DNA of 64,000 bases from Anisus vortex (Eukaryota > Mollusca > Gastropoda > Planorbidae): assembly GCA_949126835.1 (NCBI GenBank), contig OX421493.1:60187898-60251897 (forward strand), written 5' to 3'. Numbering within the stretch: position 1 is the stretch's first letter; each line of letters opens with the position of its first letter. Under the pieces are notes generated by a model. That model saw only the letters and a list, made by a program, of their open reading frames with translations, made no database searches and was not told the DNA's origin. Made by a program: the position numbers and the translations under genes. Positions 9,819 through 20,933 of this stretch are shown in pieces.

Positions 9819-11631
9819 CAGTGGTTCTTAACCGGTGGTCCGCAAGTAGTTGCAAGTGCTCCGCGAAATTATGAAACTTAAAATTTAATGTTCACTCACT
9901 TACTCTATCTGATTGAGCTGAACAAATTTTAATGCTTATAATAGGTAGTCCAAACGGGGAAAAATCGGCCTTTTTGCTTATTTTTACTGTTTTTGTAACG
10001 AAGTTTTGACTCACTTGTACTAATGCTGCATAAATAAAATTTATATGTGATTAAAGTTGAAGCCTTTATCTAACAAAATATTTAACTTTTAAACTCATAA
10101 TTTGTATTTAAAAAAGTGGCGATGAAGCAACAAAGGAAATAATGAAAATTCCTCGTTCAAATGATACAATAAAAAATAGAATTAAAAATATGTCGGATGA
10201 TATCTAGAAAACAGTTGCCGATAAGCTTTCCAAACGGCATTTTGCTCTGCAAATTGACGAGTCCACTGACATAAGTGGAAAAGCTCATATACAAGGGTTC
10301 GTTTGTTTCATTCATGAAAACGAAATAGTTAAAAAATTTCTATGCTGTCTTGAGCTTACCGAACGTTCGACAGGACAAAATGTCTTTGATTGTTTTTCTT
10401 CCTATTTCGAACAATTCAAAATATCATGGGAGTTGTGTGTGGGAATTTGTACGGACGGTGCTCCATCAATGGTAGGCTCATTAAAAGGGTTTGTGACTCT
10501 CGCCAAGAAAAGAAACGCCAATAATATATCTACTCACTGTTTTTTGCACAGAGAATCTCTGGTGTCCAAAACATTACCAGTAGCATTAAAACCTGTGTTA
10601 GACAAAGTTGTAAATATGGTAAACTTCATAAAATCGAGACCTTTGAAAATACGCGTCTTTAAAAATCTTTACATCTCTATGGAAGCCAAGTACGAATCTT
10701 TGCTTTTGCATTCTGAAGTGAGAATTGGCATATTTAGCTGATATTTTTGATTACTTAAATTGTGTTAATACCAGCCTTCAAGGAAGAAAAGAACATTTTT
10801 TAACATCGACCGACAAATTGACAGCCTTTCGGAAAAAAAGTTATTTTTTTGAAAACATCGTTTGTTGGAGAAAAAGAAAGTAGATATCTTTCCTTCTCTT
10901 AATGATAACACTACCGACGAAATTATTTCAGCAGTAACAGAGCATTTAATTTTATAAGAAGAAAAGATTGAATTTTATTTTCCATCAATAAACGTAGAAA
11001 CATATGACTGGATACGTAATCCCTTTACCACGGTTGATACATCAAATAGTAAGTTGTCATACCAAGAAGAAAAAGAATTAATCAACCTATCATCGGATCG
11101 TACACTTAAAATACAATTTTCCGAAATGGTTCTGGAGGAATTTTGGATCTTTGTGCAAGAAGAATACTCAGCTCTCTCCATGAAGGCACTTAAAATCTTG
11201 TTGCAATTTTCAACATCATATTTGTGTGAACTCGGTTTCTCGATAGTCACCAACATAAAAACTAAAAAACGAGCAACACTTACTAATTTGCATGAAGAAT
11301 TGAGGGTAGCTATTTCTAAAATTAGGCCTAATATCACTGAAATTTGTAAAATCCGTCAAGCTCAGGTTTCACATTAAATCTTTTTATTTTTCTGAATTAA
11401 ATTTTGCTCAATGTTATTTTTTTACTTATTAAATTTATGTTTATTAAAAATTTGTTTGTCATGTTATAGTTTTAAACTCTTATGTTATAATCTTTTATTT
11501 TCAATAAAAGTCGTACGTTTGTGTAGGCCTAGGCCTATTTGTTTGTTTTTTTTTACTCTTGATTTTGGTGCTCCCCAAATTTTTGTCATGATCAAAAGTG
11601 CTCCCCGACTTCAAAAGGTTAAGAACCACTG
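9819..11631 (+). mobile_element. hAT (Charlie/ZBED-type) transposon, 1.8 kb, degenerate
   Basis: The inverted ends CAGTGGTTCTTAACC (9819-9833) and its complement (11617-11631) match perfectly over 15 bp. The 8-bp duplication TATTAGCG is at 9811-9818 and 11632-11639. Both features are classic for hAT transposons. It is the innermost layer of the nest and carries the transposase remnant at 10120-11377. Confidence 0.92.
10120..11377 (+). pseudogene. hAT transposase (ZBED5/SCAND3-like) remnant
   Basis: The frame holds LQIDESTDIS (first catalytic Asp region), ICTDGAPSMVG (second Asp region), CFLHRESLV, then after a shift near 10730 the part DYLNCVN. The C-terminal dimerisation region reads ALKILLQFSTSYLCELGFS and IKTKKR. 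This matches the domesticated ZBED/SCAND3 type of hAT transposase. An in-frame TAG near 10204, an apparent deletion and frame change near 10730, a stop near 10957 and a missing BED finger show that it is dead. It lies inside element 9819-11631, whose ends and duplication agree with hAT. Confidence 0.85.
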
Positions 11632-12368
11632 TATTAGCGTGTCTATTATGGCGACTGCTGCATTGCGTCAAAAAATGGCGGAATCTTAGCTTCATTTTTA
11701 GTGACTGCGCATATGGGGATTGCGCATTCTGTTCTATACCTATTCTGTGGCTCCACGTACCAAAATTTTCAATCAGAATTCCTTAGAAGCAATAAAAAAA
11801 TAAAATTATTCTTACCGTATTTCATATGAAATAACACAAAAAGACACAAAATTGTCACAAAATCCTATTGTTCTCTCTTCCTACTGTTGAGACCACCTGT
11901 CTATTGAGCATGCGTGCCATGTGCTTTTCTAGAATACTACTTCCTGTCCCAAGATATGGCCAGGTTGGCTATGTATAGCTATCCCTATGCTGTAACCTAA
12001 CCGATACTAATGATTAACAAATACTTAGAAAGCTTAGAAACTAATAGATAATAATGATTAACAAATACTTAGAAAGCTTAGAAACTAACCGTTAATGGCT
12101 AAAAAATCTGGTCCGATAAGCGTGCAGTGCATGTAATGTGAAAAAAAATAAACAAACCAAAGGGACGTAACACAATAAAACACAAAGTGCTCAAGGGAAG
12201 TAAAATTATTTCATAAAACATGCAAAATTAACAAATATTCAACATTAAATAAAAAATCACAGAAATGGAACCTCACAATAAAACCAACGGATTCGTATTC
12301 AGGATAAAAAAATCTTTAAAGTAATATACTTAAAAAAAAAATAGAACCAGTTACACCAAAGTATAGCC

Positions 12369-12435
12369 GACCTAGCTATTACAATAGACCATCTCGGTGA
12401 CCTAACTATTACAATAGACCATCTCGGTGGCTTGA
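12369..12435 (+). repeat. 30-bp minisatellite, right part
   Basis: Two copies of the same unit as 8783-9113 continue in register after the target-site duplication. Confidence 0.9.
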
Positions 12436-13500
12436 CTATGGGAAATGATGCCTGGAGGGGGGGGTGAAAAAAAACAATTATGTTTGGCCGATAACAATTG
12501 AAATACATTTTAGCTAATAAATTAAATTTTAGTGTTAAAATTTAATTGAAGCGACTATAAAAACGTTTACGCCTGTGGAGCGCCCCCCCCCCCTCACCCC
12601 CCACCACACTTTTCCGTTTTTCTCTAGTTCTCCACCTGGATCAGACAGACATATTGTGGTTCTTATAAACCCTTTAACGGCTAGTGGCAAAATAGACAAT
12701 GAACAATGAACAATGAACAATGAACAATGAACAATATTTATTTTGCCACATAGTACATAGGTACAATAAAGGCATAGTCAAAAACATAAGAAAATTATAG
12801 CATTTGTGAATAATAAATTGAACAATAATAGTAAAACCAATATTAGTAATAAAATGAAAGTAATAAAAAATTTATTAATTAAAGGTATCCTAAAAGAAAA
12901 TTCAGGGGGGGATAATTTAGTTTATAACACAATTTTTTGGGGGAAAAAACTAACAAAGAAAAAAAAAAAAAAAAAAAAAAAAAAATAAAAAAAAAAACAA
13001 CTTAATTTACTAACATAGACATACAGGTAAATCACTTTCATTAGACCTGCACGGCATTAACATAGTGAGAACAAGCCAACACCAGAAGCAATGTTTTTAA
13101 AGCTCAGCGGCCAACATTTTGCCGCTCGTTATTGTCGCAGTATCTTCCCTTAGCTAAGAGAGGTCGCGACGCGTTTACACAGGAACTGCAGCTCTTCATT
13201 TTCAGAGTAACACATTGACGTGATGTGCTGGGTTTTCCTGCTTGTGATAGTGTCCAGAGTTTTGCAACAAATTAACATTTCACAGTAAGTATTATGCAAT
13301 TCTTTGGTTCTTTTTTTTTTTGCATAGTAGTGTTTATAATGTCTTCTTGATTTATTTATAATCTTCTGTTGTGAAAAAAACATGTTATACAAAAGTGATA
13401 TTGAGGGTGGCATAATACTTGCCACTGGCTGTACCTGACTATATGTATAGCACTTACTCACTTAGATAGTGAAAAATTCATCTTTTTTCGTTCTTTCTGT
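12436..13500. other. Low-complexity interval before the piggyBac remnant
   Basis: It holds poly-G and poly-C runs (12455, 12580), a 7-bp CAATGAA repeat (12695-12735), a poly-A stretch near 12958-13000 and otherwise no supported gene. The last bases, TTCTTTCTGTTGCAG, look like a splice acceptor for the transposase. Confidence 0.5.
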
Positions 13501-13505
13501 TGCAG

Positions 13506-15346
13506 ATGGCTCAACGTCGATACTTTTCTCAAAAAGAGGTCATAGAATATCTCGACATCCCCGATGATTCAGGGTCTGAATATGATGAGGAAGACAATAG
13601 TGACAGAGAATGTGAAGATGATGAGGAAGACAATAGTGACAGTGAATGTGAAGAAGTAGATCCAAAAAGATCTGATCCTCGTCATGTGTCCAACAATGAA
13701 GAATCTCAACGTGATCCTGAAAACAGGGCATGCGATCCATTTGCCAGACTTTCCTTACATTCAGAAAGTGATGAAGAGTTTTCTGCTGACAGTGAAACTG
13801 ATTCACCAGATGATGAAAAAGCTTAAGATGATGATCTCCATTAGAAAAAGAATGAACCTCTCAATTGGAAACAATGGTGAATTTAGATTTTGATGACAAA
13901 CCTTTAGAACCAAGTCATCAGTTTTCCAAAACAGATTCTTCTTCTGCATATTTTTACAGATTTTTTGACAAAGAAGTTATTGATTCTATTGTTGAGCAAA
14001 CTAATCTTTATTCTTCCCATAATAAATTGAATTACTGGACTGACTTTACTGACAAAGAATTCAAAGCCTTCATTGGGATGCTAATTTTTATGGGATTGTA
14101 CCGTCAACCATCCTTACCATTATACTGGTCAACAGACCCATTGTACTATGTAAAGCCAGTGGCAGAAGTGATGCCAATAAAAAGATTCAAGAAGATACTA
14201 CAGAGTCTCCATTTGAATGACAATTCCATGGCTCCAGGAAGAACTAATCCCTTCTTTGATAAACTGTTCAAAGTACGTCCTCTCATTACAGCTCTTAACA
14301 GCAAGTTTCAGTCTGAGGCTAGTCCATCAAAATCACACTCGATTGATGAATGCATGATTCCTTTCAAGGAACGGTCATCACTCAAACAGTACATGCCTAT
14401 GAAGCCGATAAAGAGGGGCTACAAAGTATGGGCAAGAGCAGATTCAAAATATGGATACTTGTACCAGTTTGAAATTTACACTGGGAAAACAGATACTGGG
14501 ATAGAAGAGGGACATGCAAGCAGTATTGTGCAACGACTAAGTTCATCTTTACATGGAACATTTTCACATGTAACTTTTGATAACTTTTTTTCTTCTCCAG
14601 CTCTTATGGAAATACTCTACGACATGAACATTTATGCAACTGCCACTGTTCCTACAAATCGAAAAGGCCTTCCATTGATAGCAAAAAAAAAAAAGAAAAT
14701 GAAGAAAGGTCTGTACAAGTGGCATGTGAAGGATCATGTGGGTTTTGTTCAGTGGCAGGACACCAAACTTGTGAATGTTTTGTCTACTGCATATTTCCCT
14801 AATGTTGAGCTTGATGTGATGAGAACACAGAAAGATGGTCCAAGGACTTCCATCAAGTGCCCCCAGCCAGTTGCACAGTACACTAGGAGGATGGGTGGTG
14901 TTGACAGATTTGACCAAAAGAGATTTTTTTATGAAGTTGGCAGAAAGTCAAAACGGTGATGGCTGCGAATCTTCTATTTCTTGTTGGATTCTGCTATTGT
15001 GAATGCGTTTATTCTTCGCAACATTGTTCACAAACGAGCTCCAGTCAAAATGATTGATTATAGGAGGCTGTTGGCACAAGAACTATATGGAACATTCTTC
15101 AGTCTTAAACGCCCCAGTTCACACTTCTCAAATTTATCCTAAAAAATCCAACGCAAATGCTCCCATAAAAGAACTCTGGCGATTCGTCTTGGTGATGTCG
15201 GCGTTCACCTACCAGCTGATCTTGAGTCCTTCAGAAGATGTCGGTACTGCAGTACGACGACCAACAACAAAAGATCAAAGATTCAATGCTCGAGATGTCA
15301 GGTTCCATTGTGTGCAACTCCCTGCTTTGCATTATTTCATCAGTAG
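13506..15346 (+). pseudogene. piggyBac-type transposase, broken
   Basis: An acidic N-terminal part (13506-13826, with YDEEDNSD repeats) is followed after a frame change by the catalytic core (13865-14956). The three expected aspartates are visible in RADSKYGY (14441), VTFDNFF (14579) and GGVDRFDQ (14903). After TGA at 14957 and TAA near 15139 the same frame continues to a cysteine-rich end (CRYC, CSRC, CATPC, H; 15239-15337), the typical C-terminal finger of piggyBac transposases. The frame change and two stops make it non-functional as read. TTAA-flanked ends were not identified. It lies in the long receptor intron. Confidence 0.9.
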
Positions 15347-15473
15347 AAATACTTGAAAGTGACTAAGATCATCTCTTCTGATGTTGTTCACAGTTATGTG
15401 TGGTCAGTGGCGTCTATATAGCCACCTTCACTTTACTACATGGGCAGTGGGAATAATATTGCCACCCTTCAAA

Positions 15474-15560
15474 TACAAGAAACTCTAACAATGTAATGGT
15501 AGTAACGTGTTTTGAAATACAAGAAACTCTAACAATGTAATGGTAGTAACATGTTTTTAT
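15474..15560 (+). repeat. Two direct copies of about 47 bp
   Basis: AAATACAAGAAACTCTAACA and the following bases occur twice in tandem, after the piggyBac remnant. Confidence 0.85.
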
Positions 15561-15679
15561 GTCATGTGAGTCCTATTTCAAATGAAGAGATCGAAAAAAA
15601 AAGTCCTACTATTTGTAATTTTGTCTGCCCTTAACTCAACAGTTATACCAAATCTAAAAATATACTTTAAACGATCGTA

Positions 15680-16590
15680 GGTCTGTCTGTGTGTTTGTGT
15701 ATGTGTGGTTGTGTTTGTGTATGTGTGGTTGTGTTTGTGTGGTTGTGTGTTTGTATGTCTGTGTTTTTGTGTGCTTTGGTCTGTGTGTTTGTATGTTGAT
15801 GTCTGTATGTTTGTCTTCGTGTGTTTATGTTTGTGTGTTAGTCTCTGTATGTTTGCATGTGTATTTATTTATCTGTGTTTGTGTATATGTGTGTTTGTGT
15901 ATATTTGTTTGTGTATGTGTTTGTGTATATGTGTTTGTGTATGTGTGTTTGTGTATGTGTGTTTGTGTATATGTGTTTGTGTATATGTGTTTGTGTATGT
16001 GTGTTTGTGTATATTTGTTTGTGTATATGTGTTTGTGTATATGTGTGTTTGTGTATATGTGTTTGTGTATGTGTGTTTGTGTATATGTGTTTGTGTATAT
16101 GTGTTTGTGTATGTGTGTTTTGTATATGTGTTTGTTTATTTGTGTTTGTATGTGTGTTTGTGTATATGTGTTTGTATGTGTGTTTGTGTATATTTGTTTG
16201 TGTGTTTGTGTATGTGTGTTTGTGTATATGTGTTTGTGTATATTTGTTTGTGTATGTGTGTTTGTGTATGTGTGTTTGTGTATTTGTGTTTGTATGTGTG
16301 TTTGTGTATATGTGTTTGTGTATGTGTGTTTGTGTATGTGTGTTTGTATATGTGTTTGTTTGTGTATGTGTGTTTGTATATATGTGTTTGTGTATTTGTG
16401 TTTGTTTGTGTATATGTGTTTGTGTATTTGTTTTGTATGTGTGTTAATGTATGTGTGTTTTTGTATATGTGTTTTTGTATGTGTATTTGTGTTTGTGTAT
16501 TTGTGTTTATGTGTGTTAGTGTATGTGTGTTTTTGTATATGTGTTTTTGTATTTGTGTTTGTATGTGTGTTTGTTTATGTGTGTTTGTTA
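15680..16590 (+). repeat. TG-rich minisatellite (TGTTTGTGTATGTG type)
   Basis: About 0.9 kb of variable TGTGTTTGTGTATA units. It opens reading frames on both strands that are only repeat translations. Confidence 0.95.
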
Positions 16591-16659
16591 TTGCTTTAAA
16601 TGAAACATTTCTACTGGAGAATATTTTCATCGTCTATTTCTTTTTTTATTTAACTTTTA

Positions 16660-16785
16660 TCAAGTACTTTCTCTTTCCGAGTGGCATCCGGGAATATAAT
16701 AGGTTGCCTGAACAAATCAGTGAATCCAGTAACATAATGCCACGAATTATAAGACTGAAATCACGTATAAGGACGCAATAATCAC
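16660..16785 (+). pseudogene. LINE reverse transcriptase C-terminal tail
   Basis: The frame reads FPSGIREYNRLPEQI and ends in a stop. The motif FPxxIRxWNxLP is the usual end of a jockey/CR1-like ORF2. The same family occurs at 21785 and 48840. Confidence 0.65.
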
Positions 16786-16949
16786 AGTATAAAGGATCGT
16801 CAGTAAATTAAATAATAATTCCCTCCATCATTCGAATCCTTTTAGTTTTATTGGCACTGAATTGTTTACAGACTGAGAAAAATATATAAACTCTTTAAAA
16901 TGCAATTAACTATTATTTGAATATTGATTTCAACATGAATCGTTTACAG

Positions 16950-17180
16950 ATGCTCTTCAAAATGCAGAGTTGCGTGGTCTTGTGTTAGAGTTGCTTAACG
17001 CTCGAGATAAAACGATTGGCCGCTATAAAGATACTTCCACAAGTTCAATCAAAACTTCCTATACAGTTCTACTGACGTCACTAAAAGATTTGGTTTGGAG
17101 GATACGAGTGAAGTCTCAAATAACAGTTCCACCAAATATATTCCCAGTAGTTCACTTTTGTGAAGTTGAGGCATTTGGCG
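16950..17180 (+). CDS. Receptor exon: second part of second galactose-binding-like module
   Basis: Seventy-seven codons, phase 1 at both ends, with acceptor TTTACAG and donor GTGAGG. The peptide includes LLNARDKTIGRYKD and ends in FPVVHFCEVEAFG, the typical closing strand and cysteine of a fucolectin/F5-8-like fold. It joins exon 8306-8515 through a GAT codon and the first EGF exon through a GAG codon. A short continuation in frame to a TGA at 17195 would be read only if the donor were not used. Confidence 0.75.
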
Positions 17181-17440
17181 GTGAGGCTACAAGTTGATTT
17201 CAAACAATTTGTGTGTAATTAGAAACAGAATTATTGCGAGTTTGAAAATATACTGTGTAACTGTATTAGTTTTATTAGTAGATTTTTTGACCATCTCCAG
17301 TTTCTAGTTAAGTAATGCAAGCTTGCTATTTAATTCCACTGAGGGAATTTTTCCTAAGATACCAATTTCAGTATAAACTTGAATGTTTGAAATATAATAT
17401 AAGAAAATTATTACATGTGTCTATACTGGGGTTTAGAATG
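17181..17440 (+). other. Intron with no recognised feature
   Basis: AT-rich intron sequence without a repeat or coding signal that I can see. Confidence 0.4.
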
Positions 17441-17687
17441 TAATAGAACATGTCATATTTCACAGAGTGTGCTAACGAAAACTGGAACTTAGAATGTAAT
17501 AGAACATGTCATATTTCACAGAGTGTGCTAACGAAAACTGGAACTTAGAATGTAGAGAACATGTCATATTTCACTGAGTATGCTAACGAAAACTGGAACT
17601 TAGAATGTAGAGAACATGTCTTATTTCACCGAGTGTACTAACGAAGCCTGGGGCTTAGAATGTAAAAGAACATGTCATATTTCACAG
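17440..17687 (+). repeat. Tandem copies (about 56 bp) of the EGF-exon acceptor and exon start
   Basis: Four degenerate copies run into the true exon. Each has CATGTCATATTTCACAG-like acceptor sequence and then AGTGTGCTAACGAAAACTGG, which would encode ECANENW and a further EGF-like start (LECNRTC). The acceptor AG is kept at 17465 and 17521 and altered to CACTGAG and CACCGAG in the next two. Confidence 0.85.
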
Positions 17688-17822
17688 AGTGTGCAAACGG
17701 AACCTGGGATATAGAGTGTAATTCTTCATGCCCAGATTATTGCAACGGTCGCTGTGAAAGCATGGACGGTACTTGTTATATTAAATGTATGTACAACACC
17801 GCGCTGCCCGACTGTCGTCCAA
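17688..17822 (+). CDS. Receptor exon: EGF-like repeat 1
   Basis: Forty-five codons, phase 1-1, acceptor TTTCACAG and donor GTAAG. Eight cysteines are present (ECANGTW, ECNSSC, YCNGRC, GTCYIKC, PDC), the spacing seen in MEGF/scavenger-receptor-F-like EGF repeats. It directly follows the lectin-like module. Confidence 0.8.
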
Positions 17823-17834
17823 GTAAGATATTCT

Positions 17835-18065
17835 CACCTTTATTTCATTTATCATGTCACCTTTATTTCATTTATCATGTCACCTTTATTTCATGTATCA
17901 TGTCACCTTTATTTCATTTATCATGTCACCTTTATTTCATTTATCATGTCACCTTTATTTCATTTATCATGTCACCTTTATTTCATTTATCATGTCACCT
18001 TTATTTCATTTATCATGTCACCTTTATTTCATTTATCATGTCACCTTTATTTTATGTATCATGTA
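17835..18065 (+). repeat. 23-bp minisatellite, about 10 copies
   Basis: The unit is CACCTTTATTTCATTT plus ATCATGT. It starts 12 bases after the EGF1 donor. Confidence 0.95.
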
Positions 18066-18207
18066 ATCTTTATTTCATGGCCCATATTAATAGAAATATT
18101 GCCCTAAATAAAAGGCATACAATTTGTTTTTATCTATCTACAATAGATATTGACTATAAAATGTGTACCACCATTTTGACTTACATAAAGACTATTTCCT
18201 CTGACAG

Positions 18208-18345
18208 TTTGTCCTAATGGTACATACGGCAAAAACTGTGAGTTCAACTGTAGCGCGGTATGTTACAAACAATTTTGCAACCAAGACACAGGAGCTTGTA
18301 CTATTGGTTGCCTTGGATACAGCGATTCTCCCACTTGCACTAAAG
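18208..18345 (+). CDS. Receptor exon: EGF-like repeat 2
   Basis: Forty-six codons, phase 1-1, acceptor TCTGACAG and donor GTATG. It has the CPNGTYGKNC opening common to multiple-EGF receptors, eight cysteines, and ends SPTCTK. Confidence 0.85.
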
Positions 18346-18656
18346 GTATGAACAGCTTTCAACACAAATATATATTAGTCTCTAGTCTAGATCAATTGCA
18401 AGTCTTAAACATTCAACACATTTTTATAGAGAAAATTGGCAAAGAAAAACAATTCAATAATTACAAAAGTTAACATGAAAATACAGTCAAATTAATTCCC
18501 TTAGTTATATAAGACATAGTTGACATCAAAGATTCAACTAGTTATATAAGACATAAATACCCTTAAGTCACTTCAATCGATCATTTATTGTAAATCTTTG
18601 CAGCTATTCTATGAGGCCGTTAATATTACATTTTTCTTTGTTCTATTCTACTTAAG
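18346..18656 (+). other. Intron with no strong repeat
   Basis: AT-rich sequence; the phrase TTATATAAGACATA occurs twice near 18505-18555. No coding signal was seen. Confidence 0.4.
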
Positions 18657-18791
18657 GGTGTTCTGATGTAAGATACGGCCTTAACTGTCAACTTTTCTGT
18701 CACCATAGTTGTCAACATTTCTGTGACAGCATGACTGGTGAATGTGAGAATATTTGCCACGGGTTCTCTAATCCACCTGACTGTGATAAAG
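18657..18791 (+). CDS. Receptor exon: EGF-like repeat 3
   Basis: Forty-five codons, phase 1-1, acceptor TACTTAAG and donor GTGAAG. The peptide has RYGLNCQLFC, CQHFCDSMTGEC and PPDCDK with eight cysteines. Confidence 0.8.
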
Positions 18792-18815
18792 GTGAAGAGA
18801 TTGATGGGCGATCGT

Positions 18816-19172
18816 GGGGTTTAGTGCAGTATAGTTGATGTTTAGTGCAGTATAGTTGATGTTTAGTGCAGTATAGTTGATGTTTAGTGCAGTATAGTTA
18901 ATGTTTAGTGCAGTAGAGTTGATGTTTAGTACAGTAGAGTTGATGTTTAGTGCAGTAGAGATAATGTTTAGTGCAGTAGAGTTGATGTTTAGTGCAGTAT
19001 AGTTGATGTTTAGTGCAGTATAGTTGATGTTTAGTACAGTATAGTTGATGTTTAGTACAGTATAGGTGATGTTTAGTGCAGTATAGTTGATGTTTAGTGC
19101 AGTATAGTGGATGTTTTGTGCAGTAGAGTTGATGTTTAGTACAGTAGAGTTGATGTTTAGTACAGTACAGTT
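18816..19172 (+). repeat. 21-bp minisatellite, about 17 copies
   Basis: The unit is TAGTGCAGTATAGTTGATGT plus T, with GAG and ACAG variants. Confidence 0.95.
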
Positions 19173-19285
19173 GATGTTTACGAAATTCTAATTATACTAT
19201 TCATTTGATAAAGACTATACGACAAGTTTAAAAAATACTTTTTCTGGATTTAATAACAAGATGTTTGGACTTTTTGTTCGAAAAG

Positions 19286-19643
19286 TTACTTATACTACCT
19301 ATTGACTTATACCACCTATTGACTTATACCACCTATTGACCTATACCACCTATTGACTTATACCACCTATTGACTTATACTACCTATTGACTTATACCAC
19401 CTATTGACTTATACTACCTATTGACTTATACCACCTATTGACTTATACTACCAATTGACTTATACTACCTATTGACTTATACCACCTATTGACTTATACT
19501 ACCTATTGACTTATACCACCTATTGACTTATACTACCAATTGACTTATACTACCTATTGACTTATACCACCTATTGACTTATACCACCTATTGACTTATA
19601 CTACCTATTGACTTATACCACCTATTGACTTATACCACCAATT
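19286..19643 (+). repeat. 17-bp minisatellite, about 21 copies
   Basis: The unit is CTTATACCACCTATTGA. C/T variants at the eighth position alternate. Confidence 0.95.
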
Positions 19644-19787
19644 GACATTTCTCATGTGTATAAAGAGCTTTTTAATTCTAAGAAAAAAAAATGTGCTTTA
19701 TTCCTTGTGTTGACATTTAATAAAAAATAAACTTAGTTCCATGTTGAAAAAAAATGAAAATAGTTTCAACTTTCTGTCTTATTCTCA

Positions 19788-19985
19788 AATGAATGATAAC
19801 TTCTTGATTTGAGAATGATAACTTCTTGATTTGAAAATGATAACTTGTTGATTTGAGAATGATAACTTCTTGATTTGAAAATGATAACTTGTTGATTTCA
19901 GAATGATAACTTGTTGATTTGTTAATGATAACTTGTTGATTTCAGAATGATAACTTGTTGATTTCAGAATGATAACTTGTCGATG
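19788..19985 (+). repeat. 22-bp minisatellite, about 9 copies
   Basis: The unit is GAATGATAACTTGTTGATTT plus two bases. It ends about 27 bases before the acceptor of EGF exon 4. Confidence 0.95.
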
Positions 19986-20012
19986 TTTAGTTTTAGCTTG
20001 TTTTTCTTTCAG

Positions 20013-20147
20013 TCTGTGTAAATGGAACTTACGGCGCGAATTGTCAAAATACATGTGACAATTGTGTTGACCAAAAGTGTCGCCATGTTAGTGGAGAGTG
20101 TGACATTGCATGTCGAGGATACTATGATTTTCCTGTCTGCAAAGAGA
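20013..20147 (+). CDS. Receptor exon: EGF-like repeat 4
   Basis: Forty-five codons, phase 1-1, acceptor TTTTTCTTTCAG and donor GTATGT. It opens CVNGTYGANC and carries eight cysteines in the same spacing as repeat 2. Confidence 0.88.
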
Positions 20148-20321
20148 GTATGTAGATTTTAACGGCTCTAAATGTATTGAAGTTTTCTTCTTACGTTTTA
20201 TACATCTATTCAATCTATATTATCTACGTCATTTATTTTTAATTAACCCTTACAGTCCCGGGCGCGTATATAGCGGAACTGAAGGCAACATAGATAGAAG
20301 TAGGTCGGTACGGGAAGGGTT

Positions 20322-20522
20322 AATGGGTTGGCAACTTACGGCACGCGTGCTAGATTTGGCACGCATAGCTATTCTCCATGGTAGGCGGAAGACCTCAAAC
20401 AAATGCTATCGTATCGTCTCATCTACAGGGGCTAATACAGGATTCATTTTAGGATCTTGGCGTGCGGAATAAATATGAAATCCTACTTTGGCACATTTTA
20501 CCAAAATGTTTCCGACCCCTGA
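20322..20522. mobile_element. Short MITE-like remnant
   Basis: It opens TGGGTTGGCAACTTACGGCACGCG and closes TTTCCGACCCCTGA. These resemble the ends of hAT-type MITEs (GGGGTCGG-type termini with a GGCACGCG segment). A similar piece is at 61310-61355. Confidence 0.5.
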
Positions 20523-20754
20523 TTTACATAATCTAACTGCCGACCCCTGATTTACATAATCTAACTGCCGACCACTGATTTACATAATCTAACTGCCGAC
20601 CCCTGATTTACATAATCTAACTGCCGACCCCTGATTTACATAATCTAACTGCCGACCCCTGATTTACATAATCTAACTGCCGACCCCTGATTTACATAAT
20701 CTAATTGCCGACCCCTGATTTACATAATCTAATTGCCGACCCCTGATTTACAAG
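20512..20754 (+). repeat. 28-bp minisatellite, about 9 copies
   Basis: The unit is CCGACCCCTG followed by ATTTACATAATCTAACTG. Its first ten bases equal the MITE end at 20512-20521. Confidence 0.95.
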
Positions 20755-20933
20755 CGAATTGGACAACATTTACACATAACGAATATATCAATGGTTTGCC
20801 GTACTATACAATGGTGACTACTTTCGTCACGTGTATTTCTCTAGTTCTCCCCTGGGGTTGGGGAAACACAAAAATCCACACACAGAACCAAAATGTGGAG
20901 AGGAGAAAAATAAAGCAAAGGAAAGTCTGCTTC

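Larger units (their letters stand above)
9358..11749. mobile_element. Non-autonomous hAT-like element with 31-bp perfect TIRs
   Basis: The terminal inverted repeats 9358-9388 and 11719-11749 are exact over 31 bp (starting CACAGAATAGGTATAGAAC). They are flanked by GCTCCACG at 9350-9357 and 11750-11757, an 8-bp duplication. The insertion split the right arm of the outer element. Without the nested element it is about 570 bp and has no intact coding frame. Confidence 0.85.
9114..12368. mobile_element. Outer DNA transposon/foldback element in the minisatellite
   Basis: The ends GGTAATACTTT (9114) and AAAGTATAGCC (12368) are inverted over about 27 bp with four mismatches by eye. The flanking GACCTAGC is present on both sides (9106-9113 and 12369-12376) and the interrupted 30-bp array continues on the right, so this is a real insertion with an 8-bp duplication. 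Inside, the left arm (about 9147-9207) pairs with a right arm split into 9333-9357 and 11758-11790. An 8-bp duplication fits hAT-like insertion, but the ends do not look like typical hAT ends, so the class is open. About 550 bp at 11791-12342 has no partner in the left arm. Confidence 0.7.

Noticed and set aside
15691..16781. Long Cys/Val-rich reading frames.
   Set aside because: They are translations of the TGTG-rich array in several frames on both strands.
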